64,000 bases of DNA from NCBI GenBank assembly GCA_021849075.1, contig JAJZTH010000010.1, forward strand, positions 40,066-104,065, written 5' to 3'. The translations under genes and the position numbers were made by a program. Source of the DNA: Pseudomonadota bacterium (GTDB lineage: Bacteria > Pseudomonadota > Alphaproteobacteria > Sphingomonadales > Sphingomonadaceae). Below are positions 44,008 to 54,739 of the stretch, one piece after another (position 1 is the stretch's first letter; each line of letters begins with the position of its first letter). Under the pieces are notes generated by a model. The model had not been told where the DNA came from and searched no databases. It saw only the letters and a list, made by a program, of their open reading frames with translations.

Positions 44008-44130
44008 GAGCTCTCCCTGAGCGAAAAAACCGACGGCGTAAGGACCGACGCCATAGTGGAATGTGCGGCAAATAGGGATCGGTCGGGCGAACGTCAATTC
44101 GGCGTTCTGCCCGAACGGCGCGACAGACGG

Positions 44131-45201
44131 CTAGACGCCGGTTAAGGCCGCCTTTTGCCGCGCCAGTTCCTCGAATATCTCCACCCAGCGTTCGGCCACG
44201 CGGCGCCGGCCATAGCGCGCGTCCAGATGCGCGCGCGCCTGCGCCAGCCGCTCCTGCTCCGCGTCCCAGCCATAGGCATAGCGCGACAATCCATCCTGCC
44301 ACTCGTCCAGCACGATGAAAGGCCGCAATTCCTCATAGGATTCGATCGAATCCGCGATCACGCCCAGCCCCGCCATGATCGCCGTCGCCGGCCGGTTGAT
44401 CGATTTGCCCGCCGTATAGGCGTTGCGCGCGACCGGAATGATCGCCACCCGATGCAGCGCCAACGCCATGGGGAAGCTGACCAGCGACCAGGGCATGTAA
44501 AAACTGGGAATGCCCCAATTGGCCGACGCCTTGCGATAGGCTGCCGGCTTGTTGGTGATGATCGTCAGGGTGACGGGATGGTTTTTGGCAAAAGCGCGCA
44601 GCTGCGCCACCGCCTCCTCCATTTCCCCCACGCCCGAAATGCCAGCCATATTGTTGCCGAACCACACAACATGCAGCGCATCGGGGTTTCCCGCCAGAAA
44701 GTGGCGCAGGCGCGCAAGGCGAAATCGCTCGATCAGGGACGGGCGCTGCGCCGACAGGCCGGACATATCCTCCAGCATGTCGGGCACCACGCGGATGCGC
44801 CCTTCAATCTCGGGCGTGGCGGCTGTCAGCAACTCGCCCATCGTCTGCGTCGGCACCGTCACCAGATCGGCCTGCGACAACAGGCTGACGGTACGCTCGC
44901 CATGCCGCGCCGATCCCTTGACCCGGTTGTTGGCGAACCGATTGTCGCAAATGTCGAAGATCAGCCCGCACCCGGCCTGCTGCGCCGCCTGCGTCGCCTT
45001 CACCGCGCCGCGCCCAAACGCCTTGGATATGACCACCGCGTCGCATCCTGCCGGTCCCGTCAATTTGGGATAGCGCCGCACATCGACGCCGGCATCGCGC
45101 AGCGCCGCCATCGGCTCCAGCACGCGCAACCGGATGCTGGCTTTTTTGCGCGAATAGCGCTTGGCATAGAAGGCGAAACGGCGACCGCCGGTGACTGTCA
45201 T
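44131..45201 (-). CDS. GT-B-type glycosyltransferase-like protein
   Basis: 356 residues, cytoplasmic, with two Rossmann-like halves. The first has CDAVVISKAFGRGA, CGLIFDICDNRFANNR and SLLSQADLVTVPTQTM. The second has DALHVVWFGNNM, VTLTIITNKPAAYRK and the glycosyltransferase-1-like end SINRPATAIMAGLGVIADS. No signal peptide is visible. The sugar donor, acceptor and pathway are not indicated. It is a stand-alone gene, divergent from argJ. Confidence 0.7.
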   Translation of the reverse strand: MTVTGGRRFAFYAKRYSRKKASIRLRVLEPMAALRDAGVDVRRYPKLTGPAGCDAVVISKAFGRGAVKATQAAQQAGCGLIFDICDNRFANNRVKGSARHGERTVSLLSQADLVTVPTQTMGELLTAATPEIEGRIRVVPDMLEDMSGLSAQRPSLIERFRLARLRHFLAGNPDALHVVWFGNNMAGISGVGEMEEAVAQLRAFAKNHPVTLTIITNKPAAYRKASANWGIPSFYMPWSLVSFPMALALHRVAIIPVARNAYTAGKSINRPATAIMAGLGVIADSIESYEELRPFIVLDEWQDGLSRYAYGWDAEQERLAQARAHLDARYGRRRVAERWVEIFEELARQKAALTGV

Positions 45202-45332
45202 GGCGCAATGGGACCCTTGTTATGGCGCTTCCTCACCATGACGGCGACGGCAAGGCAAGACCGCATCGGCAAGTCAGCCATTCGATGCAGGACCGGATTG
45301 ACGGAATCGTGCTTTTCCCCCATCCCGCCGCC

Positions 45333-46559
45333 ATGACAGACCGCTCCCCCCTCGCCCCCGCCGCCTTCCCGTCCCTGCCCGCCATCGCCGGGGTGACGCT
45401 GCGAACCGCGCGCGCAGGCTATAAGGCGTGGGAACGGTGCGACCTCACCTATGTCGAACTGGACGCAGGCACGGCCGTCGCCGGCGTCACCACCCAGAGC
45501 AAATGCCCCTCTCCCGAAGTGGAATGGTGCCGTGACGCCATTCCGCTGGGATCGGCGCGCGCGCTGGTGGTCAATGCCGGCAACGCCAACGCCTTCACCG
45601 GCCATCGCGGCCGCGCCGCCGTGGAGGCGATCGCCGCCAAGGTCGCCAATCACCTGTCCTGCCTCCCTTCGGACGTCTTTGTTTCCTCAACCGGCGTGAT
45701 CGGCGTGCCGCTCCCCGTCGACAAGGCAGAAGCGGGCCTTGAAGCCGCCTTCACTGCGCCCCCCTGCAATTGGGAAGCGGCGGCCACCACGATCGGCACC
45801 ACCGACACCTATCCCAAGGGCGCCTACGCCTCCGCTATGATCGGCGACGTGCGGGTCGAACTGGTGGGCATCATCAAGGGATCGGGCATGATCGCGCCCG
45901 ATATGGCGACAATGCTCGGCTATATCTTTACCGACGCAGCGATCGATCCGGCCCTGCTGCAACAGATGCTCTCGGCCGCGAACAAGCGGACCTTCTCCTG
46001 CATCACGGTGGACAGCGACACCTCCACCAGCGACACGGTGCTGGCCTTCGCCACGGGCAAGGCGGGCAATGCGCCGCTGACGTCGATGGACGATGACGGC
46101 GCCGACGCCTTCCATGCGGCGCTGCGCGATCTGTGCCGTCAGCTCGCCCATCTGGTCGTACGCGATGGCGAGGGCGCGACCAAATTCGTGGAAATCACCG
46201 TCGAAGGCGCGGAAAGCGACGAGAGCGCCCATCGCATCGGCCTGTCGATCGCTAATTCTCCGCTGGTCAAGACCGCCATCGCCGGAGAAGACGCCAATTG
46301 GGGCCGCGTCGTCGCCGCCATCGGCAAGGCGGGCGAACCGGCCGATCGCGACAAGCTCTCCATCCGTTTCGGCGCGACGCAGGTCGCCACCGGCGGCCTG
46401 GCGGTCGAAGGCTATGACGAAGCCCCCGTCGCCGCCCATCTCAAGGGACAGGACATCGTCATCGGCGTCGATCTGGGTCTGGGCGAAGGTCGCGCGACGA
46501 TCTGGACCTGCGATCTGACCCACGGCTATATCTCGATCAACGCGGACTATCGCAGCTAA
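45333..46559 (+). CDS. argJ: Glutamate N-acetyltransferase / amino-acid acetyltransferase
   Basis: Arginine biosynthesis: transfers acetyl from N-acetylornithine to glutamate. 408 residues. Self-cleavage before the nucleophilic Thr occurs in the motif SGMIAPDMATMLGYIFTDA. Other family motifs are VNAGNANAFTG and SSTGVIGVPLP. ATG 45333 (MTDRSPLAPAAFPSL) is chosen over in-frame upstream ATGs without homology. It is followed after 13 bases by the IMPase gene. Confidence 0.96.
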   Translation: MTDRSPLAPAAFPSLPAIAGVTLRTARAGYKAWERCDLTYVELDAGTAVAGVTTQSKCPSPEVEWCRDAIPLGSARALVVNAGNANAFTGHRGRAAVEAIAAKVANHLSCLPSDVFVSSTGVIGVPLPVDKAEAGLEAAFTAPPCNWEAAATTIGTTDTYPKGAYASAMIGDVRVELVGIIKGSGMIAPDMATMLGYIFTDAAIDPALLQQMLSAANKRTFSCITVDSDTSTSDTVLAFATGKAGNAPLTSMDDDGADAFHAALRDLCRQLAHLVVRDGEGATKFVEITVEGAESDESAHRIGLSIANSPLVKTAIAGEDANWGRVVAAIGKAGEPADRDKLSIRFGATQVATGGLAVEGYDEAPVAAHLKGQDIVIGVDLGLGEGRATIWTCDLTHGYISINADYRS

Positions 46560-46572
46560 GGGAGCGCCGCCG

Positions 46573-47370
46573 ATGCTGCTCGAACTCCATGAACCCGTCG
46601 TCGCCCTGATGCGGCAGGTCGGGCGTGACATCGTCATGCCGCGCTATCGCAACCTGACCGCCGATCAGATCAGCGAAAAGGCGGCCAACGATTTCGTCAC
46701 CATCGCCGACAAGGAAAGCGAAATCCGCCTTGCCGAAGGGCTGACCGCGATCCTGCCCGATGCGGGCGTGATCGGGGAAGAAGCCTGCGCCGCCGACCCC
46801 ACTATTCTGGATCGTGCGGGCGAAGGGTTGAACTGGATCATCGATCCGATCGACGGCACCGGCAATTTCGCCTCGGGCAATCCGCCCTTCGGCATCATGG
46901 TGGCGCTGGCCGATGGCGGCGCGACGCTGGCCGGCTGGATCTTCGATCCGCTGACCGGACGGCTGTGCCATGCCATGTTGGGCGGCGGCAGCCATGTGAA
47001 CGGAGAACAGGTGCAGGCGCGCGAAAGCGATGGCGACCTGCCGATCGCGGCCATCTCCACTATCTTCATGGGCGTGGAGGAACGCGCCGACATGGAAAGC
47101 CGGTCGCAGGCCATCTTTACGCTGGTGGATATTCCCCGCTGCGCCGCCGAACAATATCCGCGGCTGGTGCTGGGGCAGAATGACGTGTCGGTCTTTGCCC
47201 GCGTCCTGCCCTGGGATCATGCCGCCGGCGCGTTGTTCGTCAACGAAGCGGGCGGCTGCTGCCAGCGTCTCGACGGATCGCCTTATGTGGTGGGCGATCT
47301 CAGCCGGGGCTTGCTCGGCGCGTCCTCGCCCCGCCTGTGGGACAAGGCTGCAACCACCTTATTTGTATAA
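46573..47370 (+). CDS. Inositol-monophosphatase family phosphatase
   Basis: 265 residues, Mg-dependent phosphatase. Metal-binding motifs are GEEACAADP, WIIDPIDGTGNFASGNPPF and LPWDHAAGALFVNEAGG. The substrate could be inositol phosphate or histidinol phosphate (HisN-type); sequence alone does not decide. It follows argJ by 13 bases, which suggests co-transcription, and hence a possible amino-acid biosynthesis role (inference). Confidence 0.92.
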   Translation: MLLELHEPVVALMRQVGRDIVMPRYRNLTADQISEKAANDFVTIADKESEIRLAEGLTAILPDAGVIGEEACAADPTILDRAGEGLNWIIDPIDGTGNFASGNPPFGIMVALADGGATLAGWIFDPLTGRLCHAMLGGGSHVNGEQVQARESDGDLPIAAISTIFMGVEERADMESRSQAIFTLVDIPRCAAEQYPRLVLGQNDVSVFARVLPWDHAAGALFVNEAGGCCQRLDGSPYVVGDLSRGLLGASSPRLWDKAATTLFV

Positions 47371-47381
47371 AGGGATTTGCC

Positions 47382-47990
47382 ATGTTGACGATCTGGGGCC
47401 GGCTGAACTCGCATAATGTGAAGAAGGTCGCCTGGTTCGCCGACGAAATCGGCCTGCCCTATGTCCGCCATGACGTCGGCGGCAAGTTCGGAATGGACGA
47501 CGTCTATCTGGCGAAGAACCCAAATGCGCTGATCCCCACCATCGAGGATGGCGACGTCATCCTGTGGGAATCCAACGCCATCCTGCGCTATCTCGCGGCC
47601 CGCCACGCCCCTGCGTTGTGGCCGGCCGATCCGGTCGAGCGAGCGCAGGGCGACAAATGGATGGACTGGCAATTCGCCTTCGCCGACTTCCAGCGCGACG
47701 CCTTCCTGCAACTGGTGCGCAAGACGCCCGACCAGCGGGATGGACAGGTGATTGCAAAATCGGCTGAAGCGACCGGCAAGGCCATGTTGATCCTGAACGA
47801 CGCACTCGCCGCCCGGCCATGGCTGTCAGGTGTCGATTTCGGTGTCGCAGACGTGCCGATGGGCGTTTATGCCCATACATTCTTCACGCTCGACATGCCG
47901 CGGCCCGATGTGCCGCATGTGCGCGCCTGGTATGACCGGCTTCGCGAACGGCCGGCCTATGCCCAGTCGGTGATGATCCCGCTGACATAG
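47382..47990 (+). CDS. Glutathione S-transferase family protein
   Basis: 202 residues. The N-terminal thioredoxin-like domain begins LTIWGRLNSHNVKKVAWFAD, with the glutathione-binding PNALIPTIEDGD and WESNAILRYLAA. The helical C-terminal domain contains LSGVDFGVADVPMGVYAHTF. ATG 47382 follows the IMPase stop by 11 bases. The substrate is unknown. It is convergent with trxA. Confidence 0.93.
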   Translation: MLTIWGRLNSHNVKKVAWFADEIGLPYVRHDVGGKFGMDDVYLAKNPNALIPTIEDGDVILWESNAILRYLAARHAPALWPADPVERAQGDKWMDWQFAFADFQRDAFLQLVRKTPDQRDGQVIAKSAEATGKAMLILNDALAARPWLSGVDFGVADVPMGVYAHTFFTLDMPRPDVPHVRAWYDRLRERPAYAQSVMIPLT

Positions 47991-48008
47991 GCCCGCTCGC
48001 TCTTTCGA

Positions 48009-48329
48009 TTACAGGACGCTTTCGATCCAGCCCTTGAGCGCGCTCTTGGGCGCAGCGCCAACCTTGGTCGCGCTGACTTCGCCATTCTTGAACAGGATCA
48101 TCGTCGGAATGCCGCGCACGCCATATTGGCCGGGCGCGTCGGGATTTTCGTCGATATTGATCTTGGCGATCGTCACCTTGTCCGCCAGTTCCTCGGAGAT
48201 TTCCTCCAGAGCCGGGCCGATCATCTTGCACGGGCCGCACCATTCGGCCCAGAAATCGACAAGCACGGGCTTGTCGGAATCGATCACATCTTCCTTGAAG
48301 CTGACATCGGTAACTGCCTTGGTGGCCAT
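48009..48329 (-). CDS. trxA: Thioredoxin
   Basis: A 106-residue classical thioredoxin with the active site WCGPC (Cys31, Cys34) and the cis-Pro in [15 protein letters not shown] 48329 has a strong AAAGGAG 9 bases upstream. It is the last gene of the divL-tsaE-amgK-murU-addB-addA-trxA run, 28 bases after addA. Confidence 0.98.
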   Translation of the reverse strand: MATKAVTDVSFKEDVIDSDKPVLVDFWAEWCGPCKMIGPALEEISEELADKVTIAKINIDENPDAPGQYGVRGIPTMILFKNGEVSATKVGAAPKSALKGWIESVL

Positions 48330-48357
48330 AGCGTAAAACTCCTTTGTTGATCGATAT

Positions 48358-51300
48358 CTAGGATGGGCGCGCGTCCGGCTCAACGGGCCAGAGCGGCAAA
48401 TTCTCCTGCGCAGGCACAAAGCCGGGCTTGTTCGCCACCAGCAATGCAGCTGGCAAGCTGATAAGGCGCGGCGCACTGGTATAGAGCAGCCCCGCCTCAA
48501 TCACCCGATCGGGGAAGATCACGGCCAGCGCGGCGGCATAGGCGGCCATCTGGCGAACATGGGCGATCGGCACATCCGCCAGCGTCAGCGGCGCAAAGCG
48601 TCCAGTCTTGAAGTCGACAAACTGCACCCTATCCGCCCCGATCCGCAGCCGGTCGACCGTGCCGGCGATCACCGCTTCGCCCACCACCGCCGCGATCGGC
48701 GCTTCGGCCAAGGCGTCAGGACCAAATAGCGCGGCATAATCGGGCGCATCGATCACTCGCAGCGCCTGGCCGATGACGTCATGACGCACCGTCGCATCTT
48801 CCGCCCCCTGCTGGATCAGCCAGCGATTGGCGGCATCATGGCGACGATCGGCTGGCACGGCAGGCAGCCGCTCGAACAGCGCATGCAGCCAGCGCCCACG
48901 TTCAGCGGCGGCCCGCATCGCCGGTGTCGGCGGCGGATAGGGCACATCATCCTCGACCTGCGCCGACGGCGCGAGCGGGCGCGGTGGTCGCGCTTCGGCA
49001 GGAGCCGCCTGTCGTAGCCAGTCCGGTTCCACCAGCGCAACCCGTTCGGCCACCGTTTCCGGCTCGGCCTTGCGCGCCGGCAACTGCTCGCTGCCGCGCC
49101 AGCGCCGGGCCGCGTTCCACAGCGGATCGGCCTCCCATTCCGCACCCAGAGACGCCATCGCGCCTTCCACTGCGGCAAACCAGCTTTCGGGCTTCACCTC
49201 GCCTTTGGCGCGCGGCCCCAGCGATCCGGCGACGATCAATTTTTCCTCGGCCCGGGTCAGCGCCACATAGAGCAGCCGCCAATGCTCCTCGCGCTCGACC
49301 TGCGCCGCCGCCGCCGCGACGTCGCCGATTGGTCCCTGCTTTTCCGCCTTGCGCGGGGCCAGAATGGGCAGGCCGTTCCACACCAGCGAATCCGCCCGAT
49401 TGCCGGCGTCCGGGTCCAGACAGGCATCGGCCAATATGACGATCGGCGCCTGCAATCCCTTGGCGCCATGCACCGTCAACAGGCGCAGCATGTCGCCCGC
49501 CGCCGCCGCATCGCGCACAATCTCCACCTCGCCCCGGTCGAACCAGTCGATGAAGCGCTGGAGCGAGGGATGATCGTCGCTCTCAAAAGCCAGCGCAGCG
49601 TTCAGCAATTCCTCGATCGGGTCGGCCGCCTCCGCCCCCAGCCGCGCGATCAGCTTGCGCCGTCCATCCATAGGCCCGGACAGCATCGCCTCCAGATAGC
49701 GATAGGGGGTCGTGAAATCCGCCACGCCCAGCAGATCGCGCAGCGGCGCGAGCAGTCCAGCATCCAGCGTCTGGTTCAGATGCCGCCACAGCCCCGTCCT
49801 GCGCCCGATCAGCCGGGTCATCAGTTCATCCTGCGTCCATCCGATCAGCGGCGACACCAGCAGCGCGGCGAGGTTCAGTTCATCCTCGGGCTGCACCGCA
49901 AAGCGCAGCGCCGCCAGCAGATCGCGCACCGCCAGCGGCGCGTTCAGCCGCAGCCGGTCGATCCCCGCCACCGCCACCTGCTCCTCATAAAGTCGCGCGA
50001 CGATTAGTCGCGCCAGTTCGCTGCGACGGCGCACCAATATCATGATGTCCCCCGCCCGCACCGGCCGGCCCCGGCTTTCCAGCATCAGGCCGTCGTCGAT
50101 CCACTGCTTTATCTGCCGCGCGATCCGCTGGGCCAGCACCCGCTCCTGATCCTCGGCCCAATCTTCCTCGCCCTCCGCCTCTTCGGAGAGATTGGCGACG
50201 ACGGGCTTCCACAGCATCACCTCGCCGGGGTGGCGATTGGCGCTGATATGGCGCACCTCCCCGCCATCCAGCCCCAGCCGCTCGCCGCGCAAGGTCGCGA
50301 TCGTGCGATCGACCACATCCAGCACCGCTGGCGTGGTCCGGAAACTCTGGTCCAGCGACAAAGTGAAGAAATCCTGTTCCGCCGCCTCGGCATGGCGCTG
50401 AAAAGCAGTGCGCGCGACCCGGAACGCTTCGGGACTGGTGCCCTGAAAGCCAAAAATCGCCTGCTTGAAATCGCCAACGGTGAAGATCGTCCTGACCTTG
50501 TCGCCCTTCGCCCCTTCGCCTGCGAAAAATTCCGCCGTCAGCGCGGCGACGATCGTCCATTGCCGGACGTTGGTGTCTTGCGCCTCATCGACCAATATAT
50601 GGTCGATCCGCTGGTCCAGCTTGTACCGTATCCATTCTGCGATGCCGTCCTGCGCCAGCAGGCTGGCGGCGCGCGCGATCAGATCGTCGAAATCCACCGC
50701 CCCGGCCAGCCGCTTCGCCTCGCCATAGTCGCGCGCATAGGCGCGCCCAGCGTGCAGCACCTGCGCCAGCAATGCGGCATAATCGGCGCGCAGCTTCATC
50801 GCGATCAACTCGCCGCACCGCTCATAGAGCCGCATCGCCATGTCGGCATAGCCATCGACCGGGGGCACGAACCCCTTGCTGTCCAGAAAATCGCCGTCCG
50901 CCTTGGCCCAGGCGCGGTGCAGGTCCGCCAGTCCCGCCGCCCGACCCGCCGGGTCCAGTGCGCGCCATGCCCCAATCCGGTCACACCGCTCCAGCGCGCG
51001 GCTCTTGCCCCATTCGACATTGGCGCGCACGATCCAGTCCAGCGCCCGCATATCGAACATATCGTCCGAACATTGATCAGCAAGCCATTGATCAATATCG
51101 CCTTCGGGCAGGCCAAGCTCCGCCCCCAGCCATGGCGCGATCCATTCGGGCAGCCCATTCAGCGCCTCGCCCCGCGCCGCACAGCGCAACAGAAACTGTT
51201 CCGCGCCGCCCTCGCCCAGCCGCAGGCTCAGCGCCTGCAATGCCGCCATCAGCGTCGTATCGCCCCGCTCCTGCGCCCGCACCACCAGATCGGCCAGCGC

Positions 51301-51789
51301 CTGCCGGGCCAGGCTGGATTGTTCGCGCTGATCTAGCGGCCGGAAACCGGGGGCCAGGTCCGCCTCCAGCGGAAAGGCGGTCAGCAATTGCTGGCAGAAA
51401 CCATGAATGGTCTGGATGCGCAGCCCACCGCCGGTCGATTCCAGCACTTCGGCGAACAGCCGCCGGGCATGGTCCTGCATCTCCGGGCCATGATCCTCGC
51501 CCAGCGCTATCAAATCCTTCGCCAGCGCGGGACCATCCATCTGCACCCATGCCGCCAGCCGGTCATGGATGCGGTCGGCCATTTCCGCCGCGCCCGCCTT
51601 GGTAAAGGTCAGGCACAGGATATTTTCCGGCCGCACGCCCTGAAGCAGCAGGCGGAACACGCGCGCGGTCAGCACATGGGTCTTGCCGGTGCCGGCCGAT
51701 GCGGACAGCCAGACATGGGCGTCGGGCGCGGCGGCGCGAGCCTGATCGCCCAGCAATTTCTGGAGCGCCCTAGCCATCGTCGCGGCCAT
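48358..51789 (-). CDS. addA: Double-strand-break repair helicase-nuclease AddA
   Basis: 1143 residues; with AddB it processes DNA ends for RecA loading. The UvrD-like helicase has Walker [45 protein letters not shown] and [18 protein letters not shown] motif VI context. The C-terminal RecB-like nuclease has QFVDFKTGR with the catalytic Asp/Lys. ATG 51789 overlaps addB by 20 bp. ATG 51777 ([10 protein letters not shown]) is an alternative. Confidence 0.96.
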   Translation of the reverse strand: MAATMARALQKLLGDQARAAAPDAHVWLSASAGTGKTHVLTARVFRLLLQGVRPENILCLTFTKAGAAEMADRIHDRLAAWVQMDGPALAKDLIALGEDHGPEMQDHARRLFAEVLESTGGGLRIQTIHGFCQQLLTAFPLEADLAPGFRPLDQREQSSLARQALADLVVRAQERGDTTLMAALQALSLRLGEGGAEQFLLRCAARGEALNGLPEWIAPWLGAELGLPEGDIDQWLADQCSDDMFDMRALDWIVRANVEWGKSRALERCDRIGAWRALDPAGRAAGLADLHRAWAKADGDFLDSKGFVPPVDGYADMAMRLYERCGELIAMKLRADYAALLAQVLHAGRAYARDYGEAKRLAGAVDFDDLIARAASLLAQDGIAEWIRYKLDQRIDHILVDEAQDTNVRQWTIVAALTAEFFAGEGAKGDKVRTIFTVGDFKQAIFGFQGTSPEAFRVARTAFQRHAEAAEQDFFTLSLDQSFRTTPAVLDVVDRTIATLRGERLGLDGGEVRHISANRHPGEVMLWKPVVANLSEEAEGEEDWAEDQERVLAQRIARQIKQWIDDGLMLESRGRPVRAGDIMILVRRRSELARLIVARLYEEQVAVAGIDRLRLNAPLAVRDLLAALRFAVQPEDELNLAALLVSPLIGWTQDELMTRLIGRRTGLWRHLNQTLDAGLLAPLRDLLGVADFTTPYRYLEAMLSGPMDGRRKLIARLGAEAADPIEELLNAALAFESDDHPSLQRFIDWFDRGEVEIVRDAAAAGDMLRLLTVHGAKGLQAPIVILADACLDPDAGNRADSLVWNGLPILAPRKAEKQGPIGDVAAAAAQVEREEHWRLLYVALTRAEEKLIVAGSLGPRAKGEVKPESWFAAVEGAMASLGAEWEADPLWNAARRWRGSEQLPARKAEPETVAERVALVEPDWLRQAAPAEARPPRPLAPSAQVEDDVPYPPPTPAMRAAAERGRWLHALFERLPAVPADRRHDAANRWLIQQGAEDATVRHDVIGQALRVIDAPDYAALFGPDALAEAPIAAVVGEAVIAGTVDRLRIGADRVQFVDFKTGRFAPLTLADVPIAHVRQMAAYAAALAVIFPDRVIEAGLLYTSAPRLISLPAALLVANKPGFVPAQENLPLWPVEPDARPS

Positions 51790-54739
51790 ACCATTCCTCC
51801 AGCCGCATCAGCTGGTCATAATCGCCATAATTGGCCACTTCGGGGTTCAGCTGCGCCACGAACGGCGCCGATCCCAGCATATAGTTGCGCGCCAGTTCGG
51901 CGAACTGGTCATAGGCGTGGGCGGTGAAATCGGCCGTCACGATCTTGTCGCGCTTGCCCATCGGGTCCACCGGCCGCTCGCGATAGCCGAACTGGTCGCC
52001 CTTCTTGGCCAGCGACCAATATTCGAAATCGCCCGCCAGCGGCCGATCGCCCAGGCCAGTGAAACCCTCATGCTCGGCGATCAGTCCCAACAGTCCCAGT
52101 TGCAGCGCATAGCCGGCCTTCACCTGCTTGGCGCTTGGCGGCTTGCCGGTCTTGTAATCGATGATGCCCAGCGTGCCGTCGGGCAGGCGATCGATCCGGT
52201 CGGCCTTGCCCATCAGTTCGACACCGGCGATCTCCGCCCGCCCTTCCTGCTCAACCGCCAATATGCGGCGTCCCTCGGCTGTGTCGCGCATCACTTCGCC
52301 CGCAATCCAGCGGATCGCCTCGATCAGGCGGGGCTGCCACAGCGCCTTGAGCAAGGGATGAACCTCCGGCCGGTCGAACATGGCCCGCGCGCTCGCCTCC
52401 AGCGCGGCGGGATCGAGCCGATCCCCCTCAGCCCAGCGTTGCAGCACATCATGCACCGCCGTCCCGCGCCAGGCCGGGCCGGCATCGGCGTCAACCGGAT
52501 CGAGCCGGATCAATTTCAGCACCCGCCGCGCATAGAAGGCGAAGGGGTCAGCCTTCAGCCGGTCGACATCGGTGACGGGAATGACGCGCGGCCGCGCCGA
52601 TATAGGCGGCACCGGCGCAGGGCGCTTGGCGGGATGATAGGCGGCCGGCGCATCGATCGCGCGGGCAAGACCGGCATAGCGGTCCGCCGATTTCCATTGC
52701 GGCCCGGCCATCGCCTTCAGCCGCAGCCAGAAGCGCGAAGCGACGGCCGGTCCACCACTCCCTCGCCGCGCGCGCGTAATCAGCACATGCGGCGCACCCA
52801 ATGCGCTCGCAAAATCATGCGCGGCCAGGCCGATCCGCATTTCAAGCCCTGGCAGCCCCAGTTCGCGCCGGATGCGCGGCGCCAGCCAGGGGTCGGGCGA
52901 CGGCAGGCCGGGCCATGTGCCTTCGTTCAGGCCGCCCAGGATCATCAGATCGGCCTGAGTCAGCTGCGCTTCGATCAGGCCAAGGATGGAGATACGCGGA
53001 TGGCCGCCCTGCGGCGGACGTACAGAGACGCCGCCCAACATGGCGTCGAGCAGCGCCGGCAACGCGCGCGGATCGGCCTGACGCGGCCCTTCCGGCGCAG
53101 CAGCCTCCATTTCGGCAAACAGATCGGCGGCGGCATGCCCCTGATGCCCGGCCCAAACGGCATCGCCGGTCAGGGCGCTGGCGCATTCCCGCAGCACCGC
53201 CAATTGCGCGCCCAGATCGCCCGCATCGGCAAAGCCTGTTTCCAGCGGCTCCAGCAGCGCGCGGGCCGTCGGCCACCATGCGCTGACCTGTTCGCGCAGC
53301 ACGCGCTGCCGGTCGTCGGCACGCGGATGCATCAACAGGTCGATGCCGATCAGCCCCGCCTGCGGCCTTGGCCCGCGCAGCAACAGGTCGAGCGCACGCA
53401 CCCCCTCCAGCCAGCCGAGCCGCTCCGCCCCCTTCATCACCAGCGGATGCTTCAGCAGGGTCAGCAACGGCACCGGCGCAAAGCGTTCCGCCACCACCTC
53501 CGCCATCGCAATCAGCAATGTTCCGGGCAGCAGCCGCGACAGGGGCTGACCCGCCGAATCGTCCGCCTCGATCCCCCAGCGGCGCAGATGCGCCGATACG
53601 CGGGTCGCCAGTTGCCGGTCGGGCGTCACCAGCGCGGCGGTGCGTTCCGGCGTCTCCAGCGCCTCGCGCAGGGCAATGGCGATGGCCTGCGCTTCCTCAC
53701 CCGGCGTCGCCACCTCCAGCGCCTCGACCCCGGCGAGCGATCGATCCGCCGTCTTCAGGTCACGCCAGCGGCTGGTCAGCTTGGGCGGCAACATCGCGTT
53801 GGAAATATTGCGCCCCCGCACGGCGCGCGCATCATGCTCGCTGCCCCATCGCCAATTGGCGACATCCTCGCGCGTGGCGCTCATGCCATCCAGCAACCTC
53901 TTGAGCGCATATTGGGGGTGGCTTTCATGGCCGGGCTTGCGCTGGCCGGTCATTGGATCGGGATCGAATGGGCCGATCGCGTCCCATGCCTCCGTGTCCA
54001 TATTCTGGTCGAGGCCAGCGAACACCACCATGCCACCCGGCATCATGGCGATCTGCCGCAGCAGCCGGGCGACAGCCGGCGCGGTGGTCGAAATGCCGGC
54101 CGCGACGACGAACCCCGCCGGCGGATGCGCCGCCCAGCGCGCCGCCAGCCGCGCGAAGAGCCGGTTGCGCCGTTCGGCCAGATCGATGCAGCCCGTCCGC
54201 GCCAGTTCATCCGGCCAGCGCGCAATCAATATCTCGAAAATCCTGAGCGAGGTCTGCCAATGCCGGGACAATTCGTCGGACAGCGTCAGGTCGCGCAGCG
54301 CGGTCAGCGGCACCTGCTCCACCTGCATCTGGTCCAGCACCGCGCCCAGCGCCTGACCCAGCAATAATGCCTGCCCCGCATCCACTTCGGGCCGCGCCTG
54401 CTGCACCATGCGCGCCAGCATCATCTGTCGTCGCATCGGGGCGATGGCGGGCGGAACGGCGTCTTCCTCGCCCAGCGGGTCCAGTGCTCCGCCCACCTGC
54501 TCACCCAGATCGGGATCGCCGATCGCCGCCAGCCGCGGCAACAGCAGCCCGCCGCCCGATTGCCGCACGAAGGCGTCGCTGACCGCCCGGATCGCGCGAT
54601 TATTGGGCAGCAACACCATGCCCTGCGCCAGCGCCATTGGATCGCCGCGATGCTGCGCCAGCAATCCCGTCACCAGCGCGTCGGCGAAAGCCCGATGGGC
54701 CGGAATGCTGTACAGGGCCGGATGGCTCCGATCACCCAT
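51770..54739 (-). CDS. addB: Double-strand-break repair protein AddB
   Basis: Partner subunit of AddA, 989 residues. The N-terminal inactivated helicase-like part begins YSIPAHRAFADALVTGLLAQ and lacks a good P-loop, as in alphaproteobacterial AddB. The C-terminal PD-(D/E)XK nuclease domain has ADPFAFYARRVLKL and GIIDYKTGKPPS. It overlaps murU by 8 bp upstream and addA downstream. Confidence 0.95.
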   Translation of the reverse strand: MGDRSHPALYSIPAHRAFADALVTGLLAQHRGDPMALAQGMVLLPNNRAIRAVSDAFVRQSGGGLLLPRLAAIGDPDLGEQVGGALDPLGEEDAVPPAIAPMRRQMMLARMVQQARPEVDAGQALLLGQALGAVLDQMQVEQVPLTALRDLTLSDELSRHWQTSLRIFEILIARWPDELARTGCIDLAERRNRLFARLAARWAAHPPAGFVVAAGISTTAPAVARLLRQIAMMPGGMVVFAGLDQNMDTEAWDAIGPFDPDPMTGQRKPGHESHPQYALKRLLDGMSATREDVANWRWGSEHDARAVRGRNISNAMLPPKLTSRWRDLKTADRSLAGVEALEVATPGEEAQAIAIALREALETPERTAALVTPDRQLATRVSAHLRRWGIEADDSAGQPLSRLLPGTLLIAMAEVVAERFAPVPLLTLLKHPLVMKGAERLGWLEGVRALDLLLRGPRPQAGLIGIDLLMHPRADDRQRVLREQVSAWWPTARALLEPLETGFADAGDLGAQLAVLRECASALTGDAVWAGHQGHAAADLFAEMEAAAPEGPRQADPRALPALLDAMLGGVSVRPPQGGHPRISILGLIEAQLTQADLMILGGLNEGTWPGLPSPDPWLAPRIRRELGLPGLEMRIGLAAHDFASALGAPHVLITRARRGSGGPAVASRFWLRLKAMAGPQWKSADRYAGLARAIDAPAAYHPAKRPAPVPPISARPRVIPVTDVDRLKADPFAFYARRVLKLIRLDPVDADAGPAWRGTAVHDVLQRWAEGDRLDPAALEASARAMFDRPEVHPLLKALWQPRLIEAIRWIAGEVMRDTAEGRRILAVEQEGRAEIAGVELMGKADRIDRLPDGTLGIIDYKTGKPPSAKQVKAGYALQLGLLGLIAEHEGFTGLGDRPLAGDFEYWSLAKKGDQFGYRERPVDPMGKRDKIVTADFTAHAYDQFAELARNYMLGSAPFVAQLNPEVANYGDYDQLMRLEEWYGRDDG

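Noticed and set aside
51917..54367. An 816-codon open frame antisense to addB, and similar long antisense frames over metG, secA, ispDF and ahcY
   Set aside because: They arise from the strong third-position G+C bias of the real genes. They have low-complexity Arg/Pro/His-rich translations, no domain motifs and no ribosome binding sites.
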